In this document: positions 1 through 10,314 of the stretch, in pieces
Layout: each line of letters starts with the position of its first letter
Numbering within the stretch: the first letter of the stretch is position 1
Translations under genes and position numbers: made by a program
The notes under the pieces: model-generated
Databases searched by the model: none
The model's input: the letters and a program-made list of their open reading frames with translations, nothing else
What the model was told of the DNA's origin: nothing
DNA from: Bacteroidota bacterium
GTDB lineage: Bacteria > Bacteroidota > Bacteroidia > Flavobacteriales_F > PHOS-HE28
Direction of reading: 5' to 3'
NCBI GenBank assembly: GCA_018267055.1
Contig: JAFDZF010000189.1
Coordinates: 1-32,621 of the forward strand
DNA: 32,621 nt

Positions 1-2
1 GC

Positions 3-2612
<2,610 letters not shown>

Positions 2613-2628
2613 CGGGCCCCACCGCCTT

Positions 2629-4560
2629 TCACCGGAAGCCCCTCCCCCTGGAGGGGCTTCCGGCTTGTGGGCCCTGGGGGTCCGCGCAAAGCGTATTGTC
2701 ACGCAGGGCCGTGGCGTGCCGCTGGATCACGGCCTCCAGCCGCTGGCGCAGCTCCTCCGTTCGCGCCGGCTCACTGGCGCGGAGGTCCCTGGCGAACAGC
2801 GTATCGGTGCGGTAGGCATGCAGCCCCGTGGCCCGTTCGCCATCGAAGGAGAGCAGGCGGTCGTCGGCGATGATCTGGTACTGCCCGTCCAGGTATTCCA
2901 CGGCGTACGGCGCGCGGTCGTGGCGGAAGAGCGAGCGCCCGAACGTGTTGATGGCGCCGTCGTAGCCGGTGAGGTCGAGGATCGAGGGGCCGATGTCGAG
3001 GTGCTGGGCCAGGGTGCCGTCATGGCCGCGCAGGCTCCCGTCGCCGCGGTGGAAGATGATCGGCACGGCGAAGCGCCCCGCGGGGTTATGGTACCAGGGC
3101 GGGTGCACGTTGTAGGCGAAGGTGTGATCGCCGGTGATCACGAAGAGCGTGCGGGGATACCAGGGCGCCCGCTCCACCCGCTGGAAGAACCGGCGCAGCG
3201 CCATGTCCACGTACCCGAGCGAGGCATGGATCTCCTGTGTGCCTTGTGGGAACCGGCCCTGCCAGCGCTCCGGGATCGGGAACGGATCGTGCGACGAGAG
3301 GGTGAACACCACCGAGCAGAACGGCTCCGGCTCGTGGTCCAGCCCATCGGCGAAGAACTGCAGGAACTCCTCGTCGTAGATGCCCCAATGCCCGTCGTAG
3401 GCGCTGTCGTCGCCGTACTCGTCCTTGCCGTAATAGCGGTCGAAGCCGCAGGCCCGGCTGAAGGAATCGAACCGGTACTCGCCGTTGAGGCCGCCGTGGT
3501 AGAAGCTGGTGCCGTAGCCCATCTCCTTCATGCGCTGGCCCAATCCGTCCACGCGGCCGTCCGCATAGGCCGTGTTCATGAACGCATCGTCGGTGAACGA
3601 AGGGATGCCGGCCAGCAGGGCGCACATGCTCTTGTTGCTGCGCTCCGCATTGGCGAAGGCATTGGTGAAGACCAGGGAGCGGTCGGCCAGGGAATCGAGG
3701 AAGGGCAGGTAGCCTTTCTCCCCACCGATGGAACCCAGGTATTCCCGGCCGAGGCTTTCCACGATGATGAACACCACGTTGGTGCGCGCATCGGTACTAT
3801 CGGCCCGCAGCACGTAGCGCAGCGGGAGCCGGCGGTCCAGCTCGGCCGCGTCGAAGTAGGTGCGCTCACGCAGCTCGGGGCCGGCGAGCGAGTGCAGGAA
3901 GGTGAAGGCTGAATTGGTGACCAGCGGGGCGAAGGCCACTTCCACGTGGTCGGCGGCATGGGCGGGCGAAAGACCCTGGTACTGCCATCCGCCGCGCCCC
4001 ACCAGGAAGAGCAGCCCACCGGCCACCACGAGCGCCACGGCCTGCGCCCGGGCCGGGGCCGCGACGGCCAGCTCCTCCGCCCTCGCCCGCCGGTAGCCGC
4101 GCCAGAGCATCACCACGGCGGCCAGGAAGGTGAGCGTGGCCCACCAGTAGTGGAGCAGGAAGCTCGGGGCGGTACGCACCCCCGCCTCGAGCTGGCCCAG
4201 CAGGTCGCGGGTCACACGCTTGTTGCTGAAGCCATAGAACACCAGGTCGATGCCGCAGATCAGCAACACGAGCGTGTTCGTCACCAGGAAGAGCACCAAC
4301 AGCATCCGCTGGTAGCCCGCCCGGCCGCGCATCGGGAGCGGCAGCAGGTGCAGCAGGATGAACGGCGCGTTCGCCATGACCACCGTGGACGCGTCGAAGC
4401 GGACGCCCTGGACCAGGATCGCCAGGGCCTGCGCGAAGGATGGCGCAGGGAAGGCGTGCGCGTGGGCGATGTAGAAGACCACGCGGAGCGCGAGCAGCAG
4501 CAGCAGCACCAAGCCCAGCCGCTGGAGGAGCAGCCGGACATGAACCAGGGATGTCCGCAT
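2629..4560 (-). CDS. Membrane-anchored sulfatase-family (LTA synthase-like) protein
   Basis: 643 residues. The N-terminal third holds about five hydrophobic segments (starting LLLQRLGLVLLLLLALRVVF). A periplasmic alkaline-phosphatase/sulfatase-superfamily domain follows: NVVFIIVESLGREYLGS (first metal site region), NAERSNKSMCALLAGIPS (the Thr/Ser nucleophile region of LTA synthase-like enzymes), VFTLSSHDPF, FVITGDHTF and HIPIIFHRGDG-like motifs (here VPIIFHRGDG). Relatives transfer glycerol-phosphate or phosphoethanolamine, or hydrolyse sulfate or phosphate esters, outside the membrane; the substrate cannot be told. I chose the ATG at 4560 (MRTSLVHV) because the upstream extension lacks a credible start and a promoter-like TAACATTG lies at 4569-4576 on the minus strand. 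Its 3' end carries the hairpin shared with the convergent neighbour. Confidence 0.85.
   Translation of the reverse strand: MRTSLVHVRLLLQRLGLVLLLLLALRVVFYIAHAHAFPAPSFAQALAILVQGVRFDASTVVMANAPFILLHLLPLPMRGRAGYQRMLLVLFLVTNTLVLLICGIDLVFYGFSNKRVTRDLLGQLEAGVRTAPSFLLHYWWATLTFLAAVVMLWRGYRRARAEELAVAAPARAQAVALVVAGGLLFLVGRGGWQYQGLSPAHAADHVEVAFAPLVTNSAFTFLHSLAGPELRERTYFDAAELDRRLPLRYVLRADSTDARTNVVFIIVESLGREYLGSIGGEKGYLPFLDSLADRSLVFTNAFANAERSNKSMCALLAGIPSFTDDAFMNTAYADGRVDGLGQRMKEMGYGTSFYHGGLNGEYRFDSFSRACGFDRYYGKDEYGDDSAYDGHWGIYDEEFLQFFADGLDHEPEPFCSVVFTLSSHDPFPIPERWQGRFPQGTQEIHASLGYVDMALRRFFQRVERAPWYPRTLFVITGDHTFAYNVHPPWYHNPAGRFAVPIIFHRGDGSLRGHDGTLAQHLDIGPSILDLTGYDGAINTFGRSLFRHDRAPYAVEYLDGQYQIIADDRLLSFDGERATGLHAYRTDTLFARDLRASEPARTEELRQRLEAVIQRHATALRDNTLCADPQGPQAGSPSRGRGFR
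2632..2663. terminator. Perfect 14-bp hairpin between convergent genes
   Basis: Left arm 2632-2645, loop 2646-2649 (ccct), right arm 2650-2663, with all 14 pairs matching. It begins 20 bases after the stop of the repeat protein and overlaps the last codons of the minus-strand sulfatase gene. There is no T tract, so termination is inferred from position and stem strength. It could serve both directions. Confidence 0.65.
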
Positions 4561-4608
4561 GATGCCGACAATGTTACCACGCCGCCCCTGTCCGGCGGCC
4601 CCCAACGA

Positions 4609-4634
4609 CGAAGGGCGCCCGTGGGCGCCCTTCG
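4609..4634 (-). terminator. Perfect 12-bp inverted repeat downstream of the M16 operon
   Basis: Arms 4609-4620 and 4623-4634 match perfectly with a 2-base centre. It lies 20 bases beyond the stop of the minus-strand M16 protein and before the sulfatase start. There is no T tract, so terminator function is an inference. Confidence 0.55.
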
Positions 4635-4654
4635 CAGGAGGTCGGCGGGACGTG

Positions 4655-6808
4655 CTATTCGACCGTGAACGTGGAGGCCGGGAGGCCCTTGTTCACCTCG
4701 ATGGCCGTCGCGCTGAAGGTCAGGTCCATGCCCGCGTTCTGGCGGATGGTGTAGGGGAACAGCACCCCGTTCACCGGCTTGTAGTCGCTGAAGTCGGTGA
4801 TCACCTGGAAGGTGCCCTCCTCGGAGGCCTGGGCCTCCACGCGGCGGATCTTCAGGCCGGTGGCCTGGTCGTAGTATTCGTTGAAGAGGCCGCCGCCGGA
4901 CGAGCGCACCTGCACCCGGTAGGCCTTCTTGCCGTTGACCTCCACCACCCCGTTCAGCAGGGCGGCGAAGTCGAGGTCGGCATAGTGCAGCTCAGGGAAG
5001 GCGTAGGCATCCTCCTTCACGTCCTGCAGCTCGGTGTCCACCAGTTCCTTCTTCCCGCCCATGCCGCTGGCCATCCCGCGGGTGCCGTCGAAGACCACCT
5101 TCTGGAGGGTCATCGCGCCGGAGCGCATCTCCATGGCGTACTTGTTCGGGGCGGCGTTGTACTCGGTCATCGTCACGGTCATGCCCTGCATGGAGGCGGT
5201 GTATTCCTTGCGCAGGTCCTTCACCTTCTCCACGGCGGCCTTGCCGCCGATGGCGGTGATGTAGGCGTCCAGCACGGTCTGCGCGGTCATGCCCGCGGGC
5301 GGCATCTCGAAGGCCTCGCGGTAGAGGTCCCCGTTCATATCGTAGTACACCACGCTCTTGGTGAAGCTGAGCGGCGCGAGCTTGTTCGCCACCTGCTCCT
5401 TGTCGCCCACCACCAGCACCATCGCATTGTCGGGATGCAGGAAGCGCTGCGCCGCCGTCTGCACCGAGGCCACGCTCACGGTGTCCAGGCGCTTCAGGTA
5501 GGTGGCGTAATGGTCCTTCGGCAGGTCGTTCAGGTAGGTGTTCAGCGCGAAGCGGGCGATGGTGCGCGGGTCCTCAAGGGAGCGGGCGAAGCTGCCCGCC
5601 ATGTAGCTCTTCGCCAGGGCGAGCTCGTCGGCCGTCACCGGCATCTCCTGGATGTGGCCGATCTCGAAGAGCAGTTCGGTGACCGCGCTATCGGTGACCG
5701 CGTTGCGCACGCTACACCCGGCGCTGAAGCTGCCGCACCAGCGGTCGGCATCGAGCGAGGAATAGGCGCCGTAGGTGTAGCCCTTGTCCTCCCGCAGGTT
5801 CTGCATGAGCCGGGCGTTGAACACGCCGCCGCCGAGGATGGTGTTGAGCACCTGGGCCTGCAGGGCCATGGGGTCATTGGGCTTCAGGTCCACCGGGAAC
5901 ACCGCCTTGATCACGCTCTGGGCGCTGCCGGGGCGGTCCACGAAGGCGACCTGCCGCGGGCGCGTGGCCTGCGGGGCCGCCGAGGCCTTGATGATGGGCC
6001 CGAGGTCCTTCACCACGTCATTGTCCGCCGCATCCTTGGTCACCGGCACGTGCGCACCGGTCCATTTGGCGAAGTACTTCTCGGCCGTCGCGCGGGCCTC
6101 CGCCTCGGTGATGTCGCCCACCAGCACCAGGTAGCCGATCTTCGGCTGGAAGAAGTACTGGTAGTAGGCATAGACCTGCGCCCGGGTGACCTTGTTGAGC
6201 GTGGCTTCGGTGACGACCTCCCCGTAGGGGAAGCCCTTGCCGTAGGTCAGCGCACGGCCCACCACATCGGCGATCTGGTCGGGGTCGTCGGCGCGGGCCT
6301 GCACGCCGGTGAGCATGGCCGTCTTGGCCTTCTCGAACTCCGCCGGCGGGTAGGTGGCGCTGGTGACCACCTCGAACACCAGGTCCATCAGCTGCGGGAA
6401 GTTCTTCTTGAGCGCGGAGGCGAAAAGGCCGTCGTTGCCACCATTGAGCTGTGCGCCCAGGCCGTCCACCAGCTCATCGATCTGCTGCTTGGTCCGGCGG
6501 TTGGTGCCGCTGGTGAGCAGCTCGCCCACTAGGTCCTGGTAGCCCACCTTGTCGCCTTGCAGCACCGGGGGGATGTCGAAGCGCACCTGCGCGCTCACCA
6601 TGGGCAGCTTGTGGTTCTCCACCACGATCACGCGCATGCCGTTGGCGAGGGTGAAGCTCTTGTGTTCGCCCAGGCGCACCTCGGGTGCGGGGCCGGCCGC
6701 GGGGGCCTTGGTACGGTCCACTTGTGCGGTCATCAAGGCCGGGATAAGGAGCAGGGTGGCCAGCGAAAGGGCCTGCGGGGTGTCCATGGTCGTCCGTCGG
6801 CGGTTCAT
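4655..6808 (-). CDS. M16-family (insulinase-like) protein, non-catalytic partner, with C-terminal lipoprotein-sorting-like domain
   Basis: 717 residues with an N-terminal signal peptide (LSLATLLLIPALMTAQ). Two M16 half-domains follow. At the usual zinc site HxxEH, the sequence reads GYQDLVGELLTSGT (about residues 89-102), so all three motif positions are changed and zinc catalysis is unlikely. The second half keeps the ARLMQNLREDKGYTYG stretch with the Arg/Tyr pair typical of the non-catalytic M16B subunit. After about residue 500 comes an extra segment of about 200 residues (from DAYITAIGGKAAVEKVKDLR), beta-rich and resembling LolA/outer-membrane lipoprotein-sorting folds. The start overlaps the upstream M16 stop as ATGA (6805-6808), implying coupled translation; an ATG at 6787 is an alternative. 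It is probably a periplasmic heterodimer partner. Confidence 0.88.
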   Translation of the reverse strand: MNRRRTTMDTPQALSLATLLLIPALMTAQVDRTKAPAAGPAPEVRLGEHKSFTLANGMRVIVVENHKLPMVSAQVRFDIPPVLQGDKVGYQDLVGELLTSGTNRRTKQQIDELVDGLGAQLNGGNDGLFASALKKNFPQLMDLVFEVVTSATYPPAEFEKAKTAMLTGVQARADDPDQIADVVGRALTYGKGFPYGEVVTEATLNKVTRAQVYAYYQYFFQPKIGYLVLVGDITEAEARATAEKYFAKWTGAHVPVTKDAADNDVVKDLGPIIKASAAPQATRPRQVAFVDRPGSAQSVIKAVFPVDLKPNDPMALQAQVLNTILGGGVFNARLMQNLREDKGYTYGAYSSLDADRWCGSFSAGCSVRNAVTDSAVTELLFEIGHIQEMPVTADELALAKSYMAGSFARSLEDPRTIARFALNTYLNDLPKDHYATYLKRLDTVSVASVQTAAQRFLHPDNAMVLVVGDKEQVANKLAPLSFTKSVVYYDMNGDLYREAFEMPPAGMTAQTVLDAYITAIGGKAAVEKVKDLRKEYTASMQGMTVTMTEYNAAPNKYAMEMRSGAMTLQKVVFDGTRGMASGMGGKKELVDTELQDVKEDAYAFPELHYADLDFAALLNGVVEVNGKKAYRVQVRSSGGGLFNEYYDQATGLKIRRVEAQASEEGTFQVITDFSDYKPVNGVLFPYTIRQNAGMDLTFSATAIEVNKGLPASTFTVE

Positions 6809-8130
6809 TTCTTCTGGCTTTGGGGCAGGTAGTGCAACACCACGCGGTTCTGCGGAACGAAGTACTGCTTCGCCACGCGCTGGAGGTCGGCCGCGGTCAC
6901 CGCCAGGTACTGTTCGATCTCGGTGTCCACCTGCTTGGTGCCGTCCAGGAAGGTGTAGGCACTGGCCAGGTTCTCGGCGATGCCGGACATGCGCGCGTTG
7001 GCCGAGATGAACTCCGTCTCCACCTGCGCCTTCAGCTTGTCCAGCTCGGCGGCGGACACCGGCGTGTCACGCACCAGTGCGAACTGGCGCTCCATGCTGG
7101 CCTCCAGCGTATCGGCGCTCACGCCCATGTTGGCGATGGCGAAGGCGATGGCCAGCCCGGGCTGCTCGAAGGGCAGGCTGAAGGAGCCCACGTAGACGGC
7201 CTTCTGCTCCGCGTCCTTCACGTTCTTCACCAGGCGGCTGCTGTTGCCATTGCTCAGCAGGCGGTTCAGCATGTCCACGGCGTAGAAGTCCTTGGTGCCG
7301 TATGCGGGGATCCGGTAGGCCTCCACCACGGCGGGCAGCTGGATCCGGTCGTACACCACGTCGCGGACCTCCCCTTTCATGGGCGGCTCCACGATCTTGG
7401 TGCGGGGGATCGTGCCGCCCTTGGGGATGGCGGCGAAGTACTTCTTCACCAGGTCCGGCGCCTTCTTCGCGTCGATGTCACCGGCCAGCACCAGCACGGC
7501 GTTGTTCGGCACGTAGAAGGTCTTGTAGAAGGTCTGGTAGTCCTTCTCGCTCGCGGCGTTCAGGTCCTCCATGAAGCCGATGGTCGGCCACTGGTACGGG
7601 TGTTCGGTGTAGGCGCGGCGCAGCACCTCGGGCAGGATGCTGCCGTAGGGCTGGTTCTCGAAGCGCTGGCGGCGCTCCTCCTTCACCACCTCGCGCTGGG
7701 TCTCGATGCCCTTGGCCTCCACCCGGGCGTGCATCATGCGCTCGCTCTCGAGCCAGAGGCCGAGCTCGACCTGGTTGCTGGGCAGCACCTCGTAGTAATA
7801 GGTGCGGTCGCCGTTGGTGTTGGCGTTGAGCACGCCGCCGGCCTTCTCCACGTATTTGGAGAACTCGCCCCGCCCGATGTTGTCGGAACCCTCGAACAGC
7901 AGGTGCTCGAAGAAGTGGGCGAAGCCGCGGCGGTCCTTCGCCTCGTCCTTGCTCCCCACGTGGTACATCACGCTCACCGCCACGATGGGGGTGCTGTGGT
8001 CCTCGTGCAAGATGACGTGGAGGCCGTTGGGCAGGTCGAACTCGGTGAACTTGATCTCGCGGGTCTGCGCCCCGGCGGTGATCGCTGCCATGGTGCAGGC
8101 GGTTGCGGTTAGGGTGGGGATCGCTCTCAT
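6805..8130 (-). CDS. M16-family zinc metallopeptidase, catalytic subunit
   Basis: 441 residues with a signal peptide (TATACTMAAITAGAQ). The motif HFFEH is at residues 72-76 in GFAHFFEHLLFEGS, and the third zinc ligand region VVKEERR lies about 75 residues later. This is the full M16 zinc site. The C-terminal half has the degenerate partner domain (SSRLVKNVKDAEQKAVYVG). It should cleave peptides in the periplasm or at the outer membrane. The gene is directly followed by the inactive M16 protein with a 4-base overlap, the usual two-gene layout of M16B heterodimers. The ATG at 8130 is followed by a good signal peptide. Confidence 0.93.
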   Translation of the reverse strand: MRAIPTLTATACTMAAITAGAQTREIKFTEFDLPNGLHVILHEDHSTPIVAVSVMYHVGSKDEAKDRRGFAHFFEHLLFEGSDNIGRGEFSKYVEKAGGVLNANTNGDRTYYYEVLPSNQVELGLWLESERMMHARVEAKGIETQREVVKEERRQRFENQPYGSILPEVLRRAYTEHPYQWPTIGFMEDLNAASEKDYQTFYKTFYVPNNAVLVLAGDIDAKKAPDLVKKYFAAIPKGGTIPRTKIVEPPMKGEVRDVVYDRIQLPAVVEAYRIPAYGTKDFYAVDMLNRLLSNGNSSRLVKNVKDAEQKAVYVGSFSLPFEQPGLAIAFAIANMGVSADTLEASMERQFALVRDTPVSAAELDKLKAQVETEFISANARMSGIAENLASAYTFLDGTKQVDTEIEQYLAVTAADLQRVAKQYFVPQNRVVLHYLPQSQKK

Positions 8131-8169
8131 GCCATACGTTCGGATAGGCTGGAAGGGGCGCTAAGCTAA

Positions 8170-8275
8170 CCGGTCGGCGGTCAGCGCCCAGGGGGGAGTG
8201 ACCAGCGGTCGGCAACCGACCACCGGTGGCCATCCACCCACTGACCACTGTCCACTATCCGCCGGCTACTGCCGA
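8170..8275. repeat. Intergenic low-complexity dyad array
   Basis: The 207-base gap between the divergent M16 and malate synthase-like genes is built from variants of GGTCGGC, GGTCAGC and CACTGACC words on both strands. It includes a clean hairpin at 8207-8221 (GGTCGG, loop CAA, CCGACC). The word AGCGGTCGGC (8204-8213) recurs at 12912-12921 and, inverted, at 12956-12965 and 15280-15289. No convincing promoter of the TAnnTTTG type was seen for either flanking gene. Confidence 0.5.
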
Positions 8276-8337
8276 CATTCGTACCTGCTTCCGTGAACCC
8301 AGCACGGCACTTGTGCGTAGTACGCGACCCGGAAGCC

Positions 8338-9873
8338 ATGCTCACGACCACCGCCGTCATGGAAGACCGCCTGCTCACGTCCGATGTGGTGAAGCTCGTC
8401 CAGGAGCTCACGCACCGGTTCGGCCCGCGGCGGAAAGAGGTGCTGGAGGCGCGTGCGCTCCGGCGGGCCGCCTTCCAGGAGGGCGCCGTGGCCCGGCTGG
8501 ACGAGACGGCCCACATCCGGCAGGCCCAGTGGAAGGTGGACCCCGTGCCCGTGGAGCTGCTCGAGCGCCGCGTGGAGCTGCTCGGCGGCTGCACCCGGCC
8601 CGAGATCATCCAGGGGATGAACGCCGGGGCCAAGAGCTTCGTGGCCGACCTCTGGAACATGTCGCTGGACGACCCCGCCAGCGTGCTCCGCGCCCACAAG
8701 AACCTGGAGCGCGCCGCCGATAACCGCCTCGCCTACGTGGATAGCGCGGGCGACCGCGTGCGCGTGAACCCCGGCAGCATCACCCGCCTGATGATGGCGC
8801 CCCGTCCCCTGCCCGTGCTCGAAGGCTCGGTGCGCATGGGGGGCGAGCCCGTACCGGCATCGTTCTTCGACCTGGCGGTGTACGCCAGCTACAACGCGGT
8901 GAAGCTGCGCGTGCGGCAGGCCGGCGTCTACCTCTACCTCCGCGGCGTGCACGGCCACCTGGAGGCCCGCCTGTGGCGCGAGCTCTTCGAGCACATCGAA
9001 GAGCACCTGTCGCTTCCCCGCGGCACCTTCCGCGCCACGGTGATGCTGGACTCCCTCGCTTCCGCCCTGGAGGCCGATGAGATCCTCTTCGAGCTCACCC
9101 ACCACTCGGCCGGCCTCTCGCTGGACCCGCAGGCCTATGCGGCCGACCATGTGGCCCTCTTCAGCGCCCCGGACCGTCCCGTGCTGCCCGACCGCGAGCG
9201 CATCGGCCTCAACGAGCATTTCCTGCGCAGCGTGAGCCTGATGGCCATCGCCGTGTGCCACCGCCGCCAGGCCCACGCCATCGGCGCGCCCGCCTTCGTG
9301 CTGCCGCCCGACGACCAGGGCAAGCTGAAGGCCGGCTACCTGGAGATGATCGCCGACAAGGAACGCGAGGCCGTGGACGGCCACGACGGCACGCTCGTGG
9401 GCCATCCCGGCCTGGTGAACCCCGCGATGATGGAGTTCAACAAGAGCATGCCCAAGTCGCACCAGATGTACTACGAGCGCCCGGACAACACCGCGCCGAG
9501 CGACCTGGTGCAGCGCCCCCAGGGCCCCTTGAGCACCGACGGCGTGCTGGGCGCCATCCGCACCGTGCTGCGCGCCCTGGTGTACCGCACCGCCGGCCAG
9601 GCCGTGATCGTGCAGGGCGGCCGGTTGCACGACCGTTCCTCCGTGCGCCTGTCCACCTTGTTGCTCTGGCAGTGGACCCGCAGCTCCTATGGCTCCATCA
9701 CCGATACGGGCCTGGAGATCCACGACGACATGGCCCGCTACCTGATCAAGAAGGAAGGCGACAAGCTCTTCCAGCACGAAGAGCCCGCGCTGAAGGAAGC
9801 GGGCAAGGCCGCCGTGGAGAAGCTGACGGCCACTGCCCTCCGGGCGGAAGTGCCGCCCGACCTGCTGGGATAG
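8338..9873 (+). CDS. Divergent malate synthase A-like protein
   Basis: 511 residues from the ATG at 8338; a GTG at 8293 is also in frame. The overall layout follows malate synthase A: GMNAGAKSFVADLWNMS (93-109), SFFDLAVYASYNA, HLEARLWRELF (207-217), EADEILFELTHHSAGL (245-260), DGHDGTLVGHPGLV (347-360), DRSSVRLSTLLLWQW (432-446). Length is close to the family norm of about 530. Several family signatures are changed. The usual FMADFEDS reads FVADLWNMS, IETL reads LDSL, and the GRWDYIFS block after the GL at 259-260 is replaced by DPQAYAADHVALF, losing the Asp expected as a metal ligand. MEDAATAEISR reads LHDRSSVRLST, keeping one Asp. It may be an altered-substrate or weak enzyme; no isocitrate lyase gene is nearby. 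Confidence 0.75.
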   Translation: MLTTTAVMEDRLLTSDVVKLVQELTHRFGPRRKEVLEARALRRAAFQEGAVARLDETAHIRQAQWKVDPVPVELLERRVELLGGCTRPEIIQGMNAGAKSFVADLWNMSLDDPASVLRAHKNLERAADNRLAYVDSAGDRVRVNPGSITRLMMAPRPLPVLEGSVRMGGEPVPASFFDLAVYASYNAVKLRVRQAGVYLYLRGVHGHLEARLWRELFEHIEEHLSLPRGTFRATVMLDSLASALEADEILFELTHHSAGLSLDPQAYAADHVALFSAPDRPVLPDRERIGLNEHFLRSVSLMAIAVCHRRQAHAIGAPAFVLPPDDQGKLKAGYLEMIADKEREAVDGHDGTLVGHPGLVNPAMMEFNKSMPKSHQMYYERPDNTAPSDLVQRPQGPLSTDGVLGAIRTVLRALVYRTAGQAVIVQGGRLHDRSSVRLSTLLLWQWTRSSYGSITDTGLEIHDDMARYLIKKEGDKLFQHEEPALKEAGKAAVEKLTATALRAEVPPDLLG

Positions 9874-9900
9874 GGTCCCCGTTCTCCGTTCCCGTCCGCC

Positions 9901-9962
9901 GATCGCGGTCGGATGTCGAACACGGGCAGGCCTGCTGGGCGTTCAGCGGACGATCCGCGATC
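9901..9962. repeat. Intergenic inverted repeat with central palindrome
   Basis: Arms GATCGCGG (9901-9908) and CCGCGATC (9955-9962) match perfectly around a 10-base palindrome GCAGGCCTGC (9926-9935). It sits in the 98-base gap before the DUF551 gene. The layout, outer arms around an inner palindrome, matches the repeat at 12912-12965. Confidence 0.45.
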
Positions 9963-9971
9963 TTGCGCCTC

Positions 9972-10247
9972 ATGCCTCCCGCCTGGACCCCCTGTTCGGA
10001 CCGGCTTCCCGCCGATGGCGCGCGCGTGCTTTGCTGGCTCCCCCGGAACACCGTGTACCTGCCCGGCAAGACCGGCGCCACCGAGGAGCGGAACGCCGTG
10101 GTATTGAAGTTCGCGGAGGACTGGTTCATCAAGAACCCCAGCAAGACCGGCCGGGCCACCCACCGCCATTTCTGGCTGGGCGAAGGCAGCAGCAACCACT
10201 TCTTCGAGGAGGTGACCCACTGGATGCCGCTGCCGGAAGCCCCCTAG
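9972..10247 (+). CDS. DUF551 domain protein
   Basis: 91 residues. The sequence opens W-T-P-C-S-D-R-L-P-A-D-G-A-R-V-L-C-W and closes with VTHWMPLPEAP; these two blocks are the hallmark ends of the DUF551 family. No function is established for that family, which is often seen in phage and accessory DNA. I chose the ATG at 9972 because the DUF551 opening begins four residues later and a GATCTTGCG promoter-like box lies 4 bases upstream. It converges on the FKBP gene across a bidirectional terminator and has no partner gene. Confidence 0.8.
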   Translation: MPPAWTPCSDRLPADGARVLCWLPRNTVYLPGKTGATEERNAVVLKFAEDWFIKNPSKTGRATHRHFWLGEGSSNHFFEEVTHWMPLPEAP

Positions 10248-10265
10248 GGCGGGCACATCCACATG

Positions 10266-10293
10266 AAAAAGGCCCGGATCGCTCCGGGCCTTT
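10266..10293. terminator. Bidirectional rho-independent terminator
   Basis: Stem GGCCCGGA (10271-10278) and TCCGGGCC (10283-10290) with loop TCGC, preceded by AAAAA and followed by TTTCTTC. It therefore works in both directions between the convergent DUF551 and FKBP genes. Confidence 0.9.
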
Positions 10294-10314
10294 CTTCGTT
10301 GATCGGGTCGGGGA

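Noticed and set aside
4559-6532. Plus-strand frame of 657 residues opposite the M16 gene
   Set aside because: The product is rich in His, Val, Leu and Gly without domains, and the minus strand encodes a complete M16 protein.
8226-8723. Plus-strand frame of 165 residues before the malate synthase-like gene
   Set aside because: It overlaps the start of the real gene in another frame and has the Arg/Ala/Gly-rich composition of a shadow.
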